51,187 bases of DNA from Halococcus hamelinensis 100A6 (GCF_000336675.1 NZ_AOMB01000033.1:1-51187); one strand, 5' to 3'; counted from the first letter of the stretch, positions 42,205 through 51,187 are shown. The notes: generated by a model from the letters alone, not told the origin. Translations and numbers: made by a program.

Positions 42205-44547
42205 ATGAGCCAGGACACATCCGACACCGAGAAGGAAGGCGTCGCGGGCTTCATGGCCCGCGCGAAGGAACAGGCTGGCGAGGGAGCAAAGGAGGCCGCG
42301 AACGACAAGGTCGTCAGACCGTTCGAGCACGCGGTCTCGGGCTTCATGGGGGACGCGGTCTCGGAGGGCCGGCTGTTCTCGATCGCCGACGCGGTCGCCG
42401 ACTACCAGGAGAACGACATCGACGTCACCGACACGACCTGTGAGTACTGCGCGGTCGGCTGCCGGTTCGACGTGCTCACGAAGGACGGCGAGTTCCTCGG
42501 GACCAGACCCCGCCCGGAGAAAGCACCCATCAACGGGATCTCGACCTGCGTCAAAGGGAAGTTCGCCCACGGCTACACCCACAGCGACGACCGACTGACC
42601 CAGCCGTTGGTCAAGGAGGACGGCGAGTTCCGGGAGGCCTCGTGGGACGAGGCGCTCACGCGGGTCGCGGAGGGTCTCGGCGGGGTCAAGGAGGAGTACG
42701 GCCCCGACGGGCTCGGTTTCGTGGCCTCCTCGAAGGCGACCAACGAGGACAACTACGCGATGCAGCGGTTCGCACGCGAGGTCATCGGCACCAACAACAT
42801 CGACAACTGCAACCGGCTCTGTCACTCCTCGACCGTCTCCGGCCTCTCATCGACGTTCGGCTTCGGCGCGGCCTCCGTCGGGATGGAGGCGCTCGAAGAG
42901 ACCGACTGTTACCTCCTGACCGGCTCGAACACCACCGAGGCCCACCCGGTGCTCGCGACCCGGATCAAACAGAACGTCAAGGACAACGACGCCGACCTCC
43001 TCGTGTTCGACCCGCGGAAGACCCAGATCGCCGAGTACGCAGACCAGTACACCCAGATCAATGCAGGTTACGACAACACCTGGCTCAACGGGCTCGTCAG
43101 GTACATCCTGAAGAACGACCTCGAGGACCGGGAGTTCATCGAGGAGCGGACGACGGGCATCGAGCAGGTCGAGGAGAGCGTCGAGAAGTTCACGCCGGAG
43201 TTCGTCGAGGAGCACGCGGGTGTCCCGCCGGAGGAACTCGTGAGCGCGGCCGAGACCATCACGGAGGCCGACTCCTGTGTGTTCGGCTGGACGCTCGGGA
43301 TGACCGAGCACGCCAAAGGCACCGAGAACATCTACGCCATCGCGAACCTCGCGCTGGTGACCGGACACATCGGCAACCCGAAATCGGGCGTCTCGCCGTT
43401 CCGCGGCCAGAACAACGTCCAGGGCGGCGGCGGCGACATGGGGCCGCTCCCGAACAACTTCCCGGGCTACCAGCCGGTGACCAACGAGGAACACCGGGAG
43501 AAGTTCGCCGAGGCCTACGGGATGGACGTCGAGGAGATGCCCGACAAGGAGGGCTACCGCCTCACGGACATGTTCCTCACGGACGACATCCACGGGATGT
43601 TCATCCAGGGCGAGAACTCGCTGGTCTCGGAGCCGAACATCGCCCACGCACGCGAGACGATCGAGAACCTCGACTTCTTCGCGGTGCAGGACATCTTCCT
43701 GACCGAGACCGCCGAGCTCGCCGACGTAGTCCTGCCGGCGACCGCCTCGCTGGAGTCCAACGGAACGTACACCGCCTCGACGCGCCACGTCCAGCTGGTG
43801 AAGCGGGCGGTCGACCCCATCGGCAACGCCAAACCCGACTGGCGGATCACCAAGGCGCTCGCGGCGAAGTTCGGCTACGAGTGGGAGTACGACCACCCGA
43901 GCGACATCATGGACGAGATCAACGACCTCGTCCCGATCTACGGTGGCATCAGCCACGAGCGCCTCGAAGCCCTCGGGGACGGCGAAGGGCTCCAGTGGCC
44001 CGTCTGGGACATGGACCATCCCGGCACCCCCTACACCTACGAGGAGGAGTTCCAGACCAACGACGGGCTGGCGCACATGCACCCCGCCGATACGGTGGAT
44101 CCCTCGGAGACGCCGGACGACGACTACCCGCTGGTGATGACCTCGGGGCGGGTCCTCTATCAGTACCACACCGGGACGATGACGTTCCGCGACGAGGGGG
44201 TCATGTCCTACTCAGACAAGAGCTTCGTCGAGGTCCACCCCGAGACCGCCGAGGAGTACGGGATCGCGGACGAGGAGGTCGTCGAACTCACCTCCCGGCA
44301 CGGCAAGACGGAGATGCTGGTCCAGGTCACCACCCGACCGAACCCCGGCGAAGTGTTCGTCCCGATGCACTACCTCGAAGGCGGCGCGAACAACCTCACG
44401 AAGGAGGACCCGCTCGACGGCGCGGCACGCACGCCCGAGTACAAGATCACCGACGTCCAGATCACGGGAACCGAGAAGGAGGCCGACGACCTCCAGGGGA
44501 GCGTGCCGCGTGGCGAGGCGAGACGACCCGCGAGCTCGGACGACTGA
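42205..44547 (+). CDS. Formate dehydrogenase catalytic subunit (molybdopterin oxidoreductase, Cys type)
   Basis: A 780-residue catalytic subunit of the DMSO-reductase superfamily that would oxidise formate to CO2. After an unusual 75-residue N-terminal extension, it has the [4Fe-4S] ligands Cys79, Cys82, Cys86 and Cys115. The active-site residue is Cys206 in NRLCHSSTVSGL, so it is not a selenoprotein here. Other blocks are GSNTTEAHPV and FRGQNNVQGGGGDMG, then QDIFLTETAELADVVLPATAS, and the C-terminal barrel with RVLYQYHTGTMTF for the molybdopterin guanine dinucleotide. The start is one base after the previous stop. MoaA and MobA genes nearby provide the cofactor. Confidence 0.87.
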   Translation: MSQDTSDTEKEGVAGFMARAKEQAGEGAKEAANDKVVRPFEHAVSGFMGDAVSEGRLFSIADAVADYQENDIDVTDTTCEYCAVGCRFDVLTKDGEFLGTRPRPEKAPINGISTCVKGKFAHGYTHSDDRLTQPLVKEDGEFREASWDEALTRVAEGLGGVKEEYGPDGLGFVASSKATNEDNYAMQRFAREVIGTNNIDNCNRLCHSSTVSGLSSTFGFGAASVGMEALEETDCYLLTGSNTTEAHPVLATRIKQNVKDNDADLLVFDPRKTQIAEYADQYTQINAGYDNTWLNGLVRYILKNDLEDREFIEERTTGIEQVEESVEKFTPEFVEEHAGVPPEELVSAAETITEADSCVFGWTLGMTEHAKGTENIYAIANLALVTGHIGNPKSGVSPFRGQNNVQGGGGDMGPLPNNFPGYQPVTNEEHREKFAEAYGMDVEEMPDKEGYRLTDMFLTDDIHGMFIQGENSLVSEPNIAHARETIENLDFFAVQDIFLTETAELADVVLPATASLESNGTYTASTRHVQLVKRAVDPIGNAKPDWRITKALAAKFGYEWEYDHPSDIMDEINDLVPIYGGISHERLEALGDGEGLQWPVWDMDHPGTPYTYEEEFQTNDGLAHMHPADTVDPSETPDDDYPLVMTSGRVLYQYHTGTMTFRDEGVMSYSDKSFVEVHPETAEEYGIADEEVVELTSRHGKTEMLVQVTTRPNPGEVFVPMHYLEGGANNLTKEDPLDGAARTPEYKITDVQITGTEKEADDLQGSVPRGEARRPASSDD

Positions 44548-44598
44548 CCGGGCGGGCGGTGCCAACAGTTATTTTCGGTCGTCCCGAACGGAACGACC

Positions 44599-44928
44599 AT
44601 GGGAACGGTCACCGAGGACGACGTCGGCAAGCCAATCCTCACGGCGGAAGGGCAGAGCATCGGCACGCTCGGCGGGGTCGACGGCCCCACGATGTACATC
44701 GACGTCGACGACGACATCGACGCCGGGCTCCTGAGCGACATGAAGATCGCCGAGATCACGGGTATCAAAGCCGACGGCGAGACCCTCGCGGGCGCGCCGC
44801 TGGCGTCGGTCGCCGACGTCACCGACGAGGAGATCCGGTTCTGGCCGTCCTACGCCGCCGAATCCGAACACGAGTCGGTCTCCTACGAGGACATCCCCGA
44901 AGAGGACAGCCACACCGAGGACTTCTGA
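44599..44928 (+). CDS. PRC-barrel-like unknown protein
   Basis: A 109-residue acidic protein whose first 85 residues resemble a PRC-barrel: VGKPILTAEGQSIGTLGGVDGPTMYIDVDDD, then ADVTDEEIRFW. An acidic tail (YEDIPEEDSHTEDF) follows. The TATA-like AGTTATTTT about 30 bases ahead of the ATG shows it has its own promoter, separate from the formate dehydrogenase operon. PRC-barrels bind protein or RNA partners; the role here is unknown. Confidence 0.65.
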   Translation: MGTVTEDDVGKPILTAEGQSIGTLGGVDGPTMYIDVDDDIDAGLLSDMKIAEITGIKADGETLAGAPLASVADVTDEEIRFWPSYAAESEHESVSYEDIPEEDSHTEDF

Positions 44929-44989
44929 GCCGGCCGCGGACCCGCCGGCGCGGTCAACACCTAAGTGCTCGCGCGCGAAACGTGACCCA

Positions 44990-45268
44990 ATGAGTTGGAC
45001 CGTGAAAGCGAAGCGGCTGGTCGGCCTCGACCCGACGCCGACCGGCATCGGCAGCCACCAGCGAACCGTCCACGAGTGTACGGTCTGCGGGACCGAGTTC
45101 GACGTCGAGGGGTCGACCTGCCCGCGCTGTGGGGGTCACCTCCTGCGCGAGAGGACCACGACCCCCCGGGCGGGATTCAACCTCGCGTTCGCGGTCGTCA
45201 CGGCCGGCCTCGCGGTAGCGTACAACGTTCTGACGGGCAACTATCCGAAGGAAGGGCCGGGAGCCTGA
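44990..45268 (+). CDS. Zinc-ribbon membrane protein
   Basis: A 92-residue protein. Residues 30-50 form a zinc ribbon with CTVCGTEFDVEGSTCPRCGG. A short basic link leads to one membrane helix (about 62-82, FNLAFAVVTAGLAVAYNVLTG). The zinc part would sit at one face of the membrane. A TATA-like CCTAAG at the usual spacing precedes the ATG. The function is unknown; similar ribbon-anchor proteins are common and uncharacterised in haloarchaea. Confidence 0.7.
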   Translation: MSWTVKAKRLVGLDPTPTGIGSHQRTVHECTVCGTEFDVEGSTCPRCGGHLLRERTTTPRAGFNLAFAVVTAGLAVAYNVLTGNYPKEGPGA

Positions 45269-45332
45269 GCCGGGCGGTCGGGGCTCGCGAACGACACCGA
45301 TAACAGGCCGTCCCGTCCCGTCTCGGTTCGGT

Positions 45333-45887
45333 ATGGTCGACCGCAACGACCGGATCGTTCGAGCGGCCGCCGACGAGGGCGAATCACTGCTCGTGGACGA
45401 CTTCGTCCGCCTCGTCGAGCAGTACCACGACAACGACCGGGCGGGGGTCGCCCGGGAGACCCTCGATGCCTACGCGCGCCGGCTGGAGGACGAACGGCCC
45501 GACTTCGACGCCGACGCCTTCCTCGGCGCGATCGACGACCGGCTCACCGACGACGGCTACGCCACCGACGCGTTCTATCGCCTCGACGACGACCGGGTCA
45601 GCGTCTACCCGGCACAGTGGCACGACGACCTCGGCGGCGAAACCGACCTCCGGGAGTACGTCCGCTATCTGGGCGCGCTCGAACCAGGGGCGGGGGCGGA
45701 GCTCGGCGGTGCCGGTCGCGGCGTCCCCGAACACGAACTCCTCGATGCCGTGGGTGTACTCGGCGGCACCGACCCCGACGCGGCGAAGGCCGAACTCGAA
45801 CGCCTCCGCGACGGGGGCGAACTCGTCGAGGACGCCGACCAGCACCCGAACGCGCGGGTCCGCTTTCCCGACACCGAGCGGGAGTAG
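45333..45887 (+). CDS. Unknown 184-residue acidic protein
   Basis: A soluble, very acidic protein with a helical first part (VRLVEQYHDNDRAGVARETLDAYARRLEDE). A middle segment around FYRLDDDRVSVYPAQWHDDLGG follows, and a C-terminal part that resembles a small winged-helix-like fold (PEHELLDAVGVLGGTDPDAAKAELERLRDGGELVED). That last piece could sense or bind a partner, but it is only a pattern. A TATA-like CGATAACA about 30 bases ahead supports the start. No name can be given. Confidence 0.65.
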   Translation: MVDRNDRIVRAAADEGESLLVDDFVRLVEQYHDNDRAGVARETLDAYARRLEDERPDFDADAFLGAIDDRLTDDGYATDAFYRLDDDRVSVYPAQWHDDLGGETDLREYVRYLGALEPGAGAELGGAGRGVPEHELLDAVGVLGGTDPDAAKAELERLRDGGELVEDADQHPNARVRFPDTERE

Positions 45888-45971
45888 CTCGATCCGGGTA
45901 GACCGGTAGCCGACGAACCGACCTCCAGTCCCCACGGAGGGGTTTTGCCGTCCCACGACCTACCGGGGGCC

Positions 45972-46895
45972 ATGTCGCTTCTGATCGGCACGCAGGACGG
46001 CGTCTTCCGGTCGGGCGAGTCGCTCGACGACGCGGAGCGCGTGGTCGACGCGGGGAACACGCTTCGGGTGCGAACCCTCGATGAGGACGCGTACGCCGCG
46101 ACCACGAGCGGGCTCTACCGCTCGACCGACGGCGGGAGGACGTGGGAGAACCTCGATGTACCGCGCGAGGAGGTCTACTCAGTTGTTACGAGCCCTGACG
46201 GCGAGCGACTCTACGCCGGAACCCATCCCGCTCACCTCTACGTCTCGACCGACAATGGCGCGACGTGGGAGGAGTGTGAGGGCTTTCAGGAGCTCCCGTC
46301 GCGCGAGGAGTGGCACACTCCACGTCACCGCAACGAGGCCCACGTCCGGAGTCTCGGTACGCACGCCGACGCGCCCGACAGGCTGGTCGCGGGCGTCGAG
46401 GTCGGCGGGGTACACGTCAGCGACGACCGCGGCGAGACGTGGACCGAGCGGCGCGAGGGGGTTCACCACGACGTCCACCACGTCCTCGTGCTCGGCGGCG
46501 AGGAGTACGTCGCCTCGACCGGCGGCGGGCTCTACCGAACCCGCGACGCCGGCACGTCGTGGATCCGGCTCGACGAGGCCGTCGACCACGGCTACTTCCG
46601 GGAGGCGTTCGCGTTCGAGGGGACCCTCTACGTCGCCGCGGCGCGCGACCCGCCGCCGACGTGGGGCGGCGAGAGCGGGGCCGACGCGGCGTTGTTCGAA
46701 TCCCGGGACGGCGGCGACACGCTCGACGCGGTATCGTACCCCGGCGAGCCCGCGAGCTTCGTGCTCGCGTGGACAGCGTGGAACGGGCGGGTGGTCGCCG
46801 GCACGACCGAAGGCCGGGTGCTGGCTCGCGAGCCCGACGGCTGGACGACGGTCGGGCACGTCCCGTCGGGGGTCCGCTCGCTCGCGGCCGTCTGA
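45972..46895 (+). CDS. BNR/Asp-box repeat beta-propeller protein
   Basis: A 307-residue protein made of repeated sialidase-type BNR motifs: GLYRSTDGGRTWENL, HLYVSTDNGATWEEC, GVHVSDDRGETWTERR and GLYRTRDAGTSWIRL, plus weaker later ones. This gives a beta-propeller of about six blades. No signal peptide is seen, so it is cytoplasmic. It is not a glycosidase in the usual sense, because the sialidase catalytic residues are absent. Members of this type resemble photosystem II assembly factor Ycf48/HCF136 or VPS10-like folds; the function in haloarchaea is unknown. Confidence 0.8.
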   Translation: MSLLIGTQDGVFRSGESLDDAERVVDAGNTLRVRTLDEDAYAATTSGLYRSTDGGRTWENLDVPREEVYSVVTSPDGERLYAGTHPAHLYVSTDNGATWEECEGFQELPSREEWHTPRHRNEAHVRSLGTHADAPDRLVAGVEVGGVHVSDDRGETWTERREGVHHDVHHVLVLGGEEYVASTGGGLYRTRDAGTSWIRLDEAVDHGYFREAFAFEGTLYVAAARDPPPTWGGESGADAALFESRDGGDTLDAVSYPGEPASFVLAWTAWNGRVVAGTTEGRVLAREPDGWTTVGHVPSGVRSLAAV

Positions 46896-47000
46896 GATCC
46901 ACACCGGAGTAGGGGCTTCGGAGGGACCGGAGTTCGCGGAAGGGGTCGAACACGCGTGGTCAGCGCGCAGGTTTAACCGTCCGCGGGCCGAAGCCGACCC

Positions 47001-48011
47001 ATGCTCGTCGATGGGTTCGGACGGGAGGTCTCGGGGGTCCGGATCTCGCTGACCGACCGCTGTAACTTCGATTGCGTCTACTGCCACAACGAGGGGCTCG
47101 GCGACACCCGCGGCCCGATGGACCCCGCCGAGAACGAGATGGGGACCGAGGACGTGGTACGGTTTCTGGAGGTCGCCCGCGAGTTCGGCGTCGAGAAGGC
47201 GAAGTTCACCGGTGGCGAGCCGATGCTTCGCGACGACTTAGAGGAGATCGTCCGGCGCACGCCCGACGGGATGGAGACCTCGCTCACCACCAACGGGACC
47301 TTCCTGCCGGGCCGGGCGGAGACGCTCCGCGAGGCCGGATTGGACCGGGTCAACGTCTCCCAGGACGCCCTCGACAGGGACGATTTCGCCGCGATCACCG
47401 AATCGGGTGCCTACGACAGGGTCATCGAGGGCGTCGAGGCCGCGCTCGACGCGGGGCTCGACCCCGTGAAGCTCAACATGGTGGTCTTCGAGGGCACCGT
47501 CGAGTACGTCCCGGAGATGGTCGAACACGTCGCGACGAATCCCGGACTCCGGCTCCAGCTCATCGAGTACATGCCCGAGATCGCCGGCCATCCCGACTGG
47601 GCGGTCGACATCGGTCGGATCCACGACTGGCTCGCCGAGCGGGCCGACCGGATCGAACACCGCGAGATGCACGACCGGCGGCGCTACTGGATGGCCGACG
47701 AGGACGAAGCGCACGGTGCCCCCGACGACACCTCGGGGGGGATGGTCGAGATCGTCGACCCGGTCGGCAACGAGACGTTCTGTGCGAACTGCCACCGGGT
47801 GCGGGTCACCCACGAGGGCTACCTCAAGGGCTGTCTCAACCGCAACGACGACCTCAAGTCGATGGGCGAGATGAACCGGGACGAGATCCGCGAGGCCTTC
47901 CGCGAGGTCGTCGGCGACCGGGTGCCCTACTACGGCGAGTACATGGTCCGGGACGGCGACGGCGGCTGGAAGGTCAACGAGAAGTACGTCGAAGAGCCCG
48001 TCAGCGCGTAG
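47001..48011 (+). CDS. moaA: GTP 3',8-cyclase (molybdenum cofactor biosynthesis protein A)
   Basis: A 336-residue radical SAM enzyme that starts molybdopterin synthesis from GTP. The N-terminal cluster is C21-NFD-C25-VY-C28, then [15 protein letters not shown] as the SAM-binding region. The C-terminal [4Fe-4S] ligands that bind GTP are Cys261, Cys264 and Cys278 ([18 protein letters not shown]). The C-terminus, [13 protein letters not shown], lacks the usual Gly-Gly tail, which inserts into the active site in bacterial MoaA. A TATA-like GGTTTAACC lies about 28 bases ahead of the ATG. It is convergent with mobA, overlapping it by 11 bases. Confidence 0.9.
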   Translation: MLVDGFGREVSGVRISLTDRCNFDCVYCHNEGLGDTRGPMDPAENEMGTEDVVRFLEVAREFGVEKAKFTGGEPMLRDDLEEIVRRTPDGMETSLTTNGTFLPGRAETLREAGLDRVNVSQDALDRDDFAAITESGAYDRVIEGVEAALDAGLDPVKLNMVVFEGTVEYVPEMVEHVATNPGLRLQLIEYMPEIAGHPDWAVDIGRIHDWLAERADRIEHREMHDRRRYWMADEDEAHGAPDDTSGGMVEIVDPVGNETFCANCHRVRVTHEGYLKGCLNRNDDLKSMGEMNRDEIREAFREVVGDRVPYYGEYMVRDGDGGWKVNEKYVEEPVSA

Positions 48012-48648
48012 CGCCGTCGCTACCGTGTGGTTCGGACGGGGCTCCGTTCTCGAACTCGGCCGCGACGCGCCGTAGCTCCTCCCGTGTGTTGACGTTGGTG
48101 AACGTCTTTCCAGCATCGCGCTCGCGGACGGTCGACTCCTCGACGACGACGTGATCGAGCGCCGAGAGTGCCGACACCAGTCGGCGCTCGTCGTTCGAGA
48201 GCGCCCGCGCAGCGGCCTCGGCCATCGCGGCCCGCCGGTAGACCGCGTGAGTGGGCTGCAGCCGCCCTTCCCATCGAGGTATTGCGGCGTCGTGGCCCGC
48301 CGCGCGGTCGAACAGGAACGAGACGAATCCGGGGTCGACCAGCGGCATGTCGGCGGCGACGACCGCGGCGTACGCCGCGTCGGTCGCGGCGAGGCCCGTC
48401 CGGACCCCGGCGAGCGGTCCCCCGTCGGGCTCCGGGTCCACCGCGAACTCGACGGCTATCTCCGAGAGCGCGCGTTCGATTTCCTCGACCTGCGCGGCCC
48501 GACAGTTCACCACGAGTTCGTCGACGACGCCGTCGAGCCGCGTCGCGACCCGCCGTATCATCGGAACGCCGTCGACGTCGGCGAGGGTTTTGTCGGCCTC
48601 GCCGAAGCGCGTCGAGTAACCGCCGGCGAGGATGACTCCGGCACGCAT
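48001..48648 (-). CDS. mobA: Molybdenum cofactor guanylyltransferase
   Basis: A 215-residue nucleotidyltransferase that attaches GMP to molybdopterin to form the guanine dinucleotide cofactor used by formate dehydrogenase-type enzymes. It starts [30 protein letters not shown], the NTP-binding GG-STRFG loop with the conserved Lys, and has [13 protein letters not shown] as the metal-binding Asp motif. ATG 48648 places the loop at the N-terminus as in the family; a longer upstream frame is Arg-rich and is the antisense of the next gene. Its 3' end overlaps that of moaA on the other strand. Confidence 0.88.
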   Translation of the reverse strand: MRAGVILAGGYSTRFGEADKTLADVDGVPMIRRVATRLDGVVDELVVNCRAAQVEEIERALSEIAVEFAVDPEPDGGPLAGVRTGLAATDAAYAAVVAADMPLVDPGFVSFLFDRAAGHDAAIPRWEGRLQPTHAVYRRAAMAEAAARALSNDERRLVSALSALDHVVVEESTVRERDAGKTFTNVNTREELRRVAAEFENGAPSEPHGSDGATR

Positions 48649-48695
48649 CGTGGGCAAGTAGGCGTCCGTGAGGATGACGGTTCCGCCCTCCGGCT

Positions 48696-50687
48696 TCAGT
48701 CGTTCAGCGGCCGGTCCGCGGTGGCCATGGCGGGGCGAACCTCGACGCGCGTCTGTCCCTCCCCGACCAGCGGGTCGGCGGCGCGGGCGTGGAGGTAGAC
48801 ACACCCCTCACGGACGCTCTCGGTGCATCGAACGGTCGTTTCGATGGTACCGTTCGCGTTCTCGACGGTGGCCCGGTCGCCGTCTACGAGTCCGCTCTCG
48901 TCAGCGTCCGTGGGGTGGATCGCGAGCGTATCGTCGTGTCGGTCGCCGTCGCGCCCCATCGTGGTGTTGGTGGTGTCGCCGCTCCGGCCGCCCGTGAGGA
49001 GCACGAGTCCGGCGTCGGTCGCCCCGTCGGCGATCGCGGCGGTCGGGACGAACGACGCGCGCTTCTCGCCGGTCAGGAATCGCTCGCGGTGGAGGACCGC
49101 CGTCCCTTCGTCCGCCCCCTCGGGGAACGGCCAGCGCTGACTCCCGGTCCCGATCCCGTCGTAGCTCATACCGGCGTAGCGCGGGTTCACGGTGACCAGC
49201 TCCTCGAACACCCGTTCGGGGTCGTCGTCGAACGCGACGTCGGTGAGCCGGTCGCCGAGCGCCCGGAGAACCGAGAGGTCGTCCCGCGCCTCGCCCGGCG
49301 CGGATTCGAGAGTCCGCATACGCTGGACCTGGCGGTCGAGGTTCGTGACGGTCCCCGACTTCTCCGACCACGCGCTCGCGGGGAGCACCACGTCGGCGTG
49401 GGCGGTGGTCTCGGTGTGGGTCACGTCCTGGACGAGCAGGAAGTCGAGCGATTCGAGGCCGCGCGCGACGCGCTCGGTTCCGAGCTTCGTCACCGCCGGG
49501 TTCTCGCCGAGGACGAACGCCCCGCGGATCCCGTCACCGAAGCCGCGCACGAGGTCCTGTTCGTTCAGCCCGGGTTCGGCGGGGGGTTCGATGCCCCACA
49601 CCCCAGCTACCCGTTCCCGGACCTCTGGGTCGGTGACGGGCTGGCCGCCCGGGAGCCGGTGTGGGAGCGCGCCGACGTCGGAGGCCCCCTGCTCGTTGTT
49701 GAGCCCGCGGAAGACGTTCATCCCGGTCCCGCGCTCGCCGAGGTTCCCCGTGAGCAGGAGGAGGTTCAACAGCGCCTCGGCGGTGTCAGGGCCGTCCTCG
49801 ATGCCGGTGCCGGTGATGACCGTCGCGCGGTCGGCTCGCCCGAACCGACGGGCGACGTCCCGAACCGTCACGAGGTCGACGCCGGCCCGGTCGGCGACCG
49901 CCTCCGGGTCCTCGCCCGCGACCGACGCCGCGAACGCCTCGACCCCGGAGGTGCGTTCGGCGACGAACCCCTCGTCGACCAGCCCTTCGTCGAGGATCGT
50001 CCTCGCGAGAAGCGAGACCACCTGCGCGTCGGTTCCGGGGCGCGGCGCGAGGTGGCTTTCGGCGAGCCGCGTGGTGGCGTTCGCGCGCGGGTCGACGTGG
50101 ACGAGGGTTGCGCCGTCGTTGACCGCCGGCCGGACGTACGAATCGAACGCCACCGGCTGCTGGTCGGCGGGGTTCGACCCCACGACCAGAAAGACGTCGG
50201 CCGCTTCGAGGTCCGCCAGCGAGTTGGTCATCCCGCCCGCGCCGAGGCGGGCCTCCATCGCCGAGACGCTCGCGTCGTGACACAGCCGTGCCCGGTTGTC
50301 GACGTTGTTGGTCCCGAGAACCCGCGCGAGCTTCTGGAAGGTGTAGTTCTCCTCGTTGGTACAGTGTGGCGCGCCGAGGAAGGCGAGCGCGTCCGGGCCG
50401 TGGTCGTCGACGATCCCCTCGAACGCCGCTTCGACCCGGTCGAGGGCGTCCGTCCACGTCGCGGGTTCGAGGTCGCCGTCGTGCCGGACCAGCGGCGTCG
50501 TCAACCGTTCGTCGGGGTCGAACACGTCGAACGCGCCGAGCCCCTTCGGACAGAGCTCGCCCCGTCGGTTGACCGGCGCGCCGCTGATACCGCGCGCGCG
50601 TTCGGCGTTCGCGTCGTATCGAAGCGAACAACCCACCGAACACCGCGGACAAACGCTCTGGATGCCGTCTGCTGGTTCCTGGCTCAT
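48696..50687 (-). CDS. Second formate dehydrogenase-type molybdopterin oxidoreductase
   Basis: A 663-residue DMSO-reductase superfamily protein. The [4Fe-4S] ligands are Cys13, Cys16, Cys20 and Cys46 (SVCPRCSVGC, then GELCPKGLG). The active-site residue is Cys136 in RARLCHDAS. VVGSNPADQQPVAFDSYVR and FRGLNNEQGASDVGALP follow, then TETTAHADVVLPASAWSEKSG. It is shorter than the first catalytic subunit, without its N-terminal extension, and has no electron-transfer partner gene beside it. It may be a formate dehydrogenase, a nitrate-reductase-like enzyme or an unknown reductase. ATG 50687 is chosen; the frame upstream is non-homologous and overlaps pstB. Confidence 0.86.
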   Translation of the reverse strand: MSQEPADGIQSVCPRCSVGCSLRYDANAERARGISGAPVNRRGELCPKGLGAFDVFDPDERLTTPLVRHDGDLEPATWTDALDRVEAAFEGIVDDHGPDALAFLGAPHCTNEENYTFQKLARVLGTNNVDNRARLCHDASVSAMEARLGAGGMTNSLADLEAADVFLVVGSNPADQQPVAFDSYVRPAVNDGATLVHVDPRANATTRLAESHLAPRPGTDAQVVSLLARTILDEGLVDEGFVAERTSGVEAFAASVAGEDPEAVADRAGVDLVTVRDVARRFGRADRATVITGTGIEDGPDTAEALLNLLLLTGNLGERGTGMNVFRGLNNEQGASDVGALPHRLPGGQPVTDPEVRERVAGVWGIEPPAEPGLNEQDLVRGFGDGIRGAFVLGENPAVTKLGTERVARGLESLDFLLVQDVTHTETTAHADVVLPASAWSEKSGTVTNLDRQVQRMRTLESAPGEARDDLSVLRALGDRLTDVAFDDDPERVFEELVTVNPRYAGMSYDGIGTGSQRWPFPEGADEGTAVLHRERFLTGEKRASFVPTAAIADGATDAGLVLLTGGRSGDTTNTTMGRDGDRHDDTLAIHPTDADESGLVDGDRATVENANGTIETTVRCTESVREGCVYLHARAADPLVGEGQTRVEVRPAMATADRPLND

Positions 50688-50785
50688 GGTGAAACGAACC
50701 GCGACCGTGGGACCGACTCGGGGTACCCTTCGGCCGAGAAACGCAAAAACCTGTTTGCGCCGGGCGGACCGCCGACGAGGTCGAG

Positions 50786-51187
50786 CTATCCGAATTTTCC
50801 GGTGATGTAGTCCTCGACGCGCTGGCTCTCGGGGTTCTCGAAGATCGCGTCGGTGTCGCCGTACTCGACGAGCTCCCCACCCGTCAGGAAGACCGCCGTC
50901 TGGTCCGAGATCCGAGCCGCTTGCTGCATGTTGTGGGTGACGACGACCACGGTGTACTCCTCGGCGAGGTCCTCGATCAGGTCCTCGATCTTCGCGGTCG
51001 CGATCGGGTCGAGCGCCGACGCCGGCTCGTCCATCAGGATCACTTCGGGGCCGACCGCGAGACACCGGGCGATGCAGAGGCGCTGTTGTTGCCCGCCGGA
51101 GAGCCCGAGCGCGTTGTCGTCGAGCCGGTCCTTCACCTCGTCCCAGATCGCCGCCTGCCGGAGCGAGCGCTCGACCAGCTCGTCCTC
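50786..51187 (-). CDS. pstB: Phosphate ABC transporter ATP-binding protein PstB, C-terminal part (partial)
   Basis: The gene runs off the right edge, so only about 133 residues of the C-terminal part are present. It contains [20 protein letters not shown], the ABC signature [18 protein letters not shown], Walker [17 protein letters not shown], and the switch region [22 protein letters not shown]. The ending [27 protein letters not shown] is characteristic of PstB, which powers phosphate uptake with PstSCA. The ATP-binding Walker A lies beyond the window. A PhoU gene may lie nearby outside it. Confidence 0.93.
   Translation of the reverse strand, partial: EDELVERSLRQAAIWDEVKDRLDDNALGLSGGQQQRLCIARCLAVGPEVILMDEPASALDPIATAKIEDLIEDLAEEYTVVVVTHNMQQAARISDQTAVFLTGGELVEYGDTDAIFENPESQRVEDYITGKFG

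Noticed and set aside
48789-50810. 673-codon open frame opposite the second molybdopterin oxidoreductase
   Set aside because: No recognisable domain; the opposite strand has the Cys and cofactor motifs in order.
50688-51065. Upstream extension of the second molybdopterin oxidoreductase to 51065
   Set aside because: The added residues are Arg/Gly-rich with no homology and overlap the pstB coding sequence on the same strand in another frame. The ATG at 50687 gives the normal N-terminus.

Overview
This window looks like a chromosome segment of a haloarchaeon (class Halobacteria). The DNA is GC-rich, and the deduced proteins are strongly acidic (Asp/Glu-rich, Lys-poor). Many genes have a TATA element about 25-30 bases before an ATG or GTG, as expected for leaderless archaeal transcripts. 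Operons are stitched by ATGA/GTGA stop-start overlaps. The housekeeping genes (ValS, archaeal RNase J, NAD-type 6-phosphogluconate dehydrogenase, a DUF5786-like peptide) are haloarchaeal in style. Genus cannot be fixed by eye.

Layout. 1-4.5 kb: the end of a sugar-nucleotide epimerase, an LtrA-family membrane protein, an MFS exporter and an unknown membrane protein. 4.67-13.3 kb: a complete six-gene hydroxamate-citrate siderophore operon of the rhizobactin/schizokinen type. It is headed by two DtxR/IdeR-like iron boxes and a possible 22-codon leader peptide. 13.3-19.2 kb: membrane and small proteins, namely TauE/SafE, a CPA2 antiporter, a CPBP-fold protein without its catalytic residues, a winged-helix regulator paired with a membrane protein, and a helix-hairpin-helix protein. 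19.2-22.3 kb: an island of distinctly lower GC with unknown small genes, a perfect 13-bp inverted repeat, a GC-rich structured segment that may be an RNA gene, and a macro-domain gene with an operator-like palindrome. 22.4-30.3 kb: RNase J, an ACR3-like transporter, tRNA-Arg(CCG), a membrane-anchored [2Fe-2S] ferredoxin, valS and gnd. A 52-bp direct repeat follows gnd.

30.5-32.5 kb: a MacB-type ABC exporter pair. 32.5-37.2 kb: a tightly coupled class II aldolase / FGGY kinase / D-2-hydroxyacid dehydrogenase operon facing a GarR-type reductase, probably a sugar or sugar-acid catabolic module. 37.3-38.3 kb: a VapBC module whose toxin gene carries an in-frame amber stop, and a tiny zinc-ribbon gene. 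38.4-50.7 kb: a redox and molybdenum region with an FAD oxidase, a formate dehydrogenase operon (NuoF-like, NuoG-N-like and catalytic subunits), several small proteins, MoaA, MobA and a second stand-alone molybdopterin oxidoreductase. The window ends inside pstB.

The points most worth checking are: the NuoF-like subunit with a lost cluster cysteine and eroded NADH/FMN motifs; the aldolase-kinase-dehydrogenase module; the CPBP protein with lost active-site residues; the nonsense-mutated VapC beside an intact VapB; and the structured segment and palindromes of the low-GC island.
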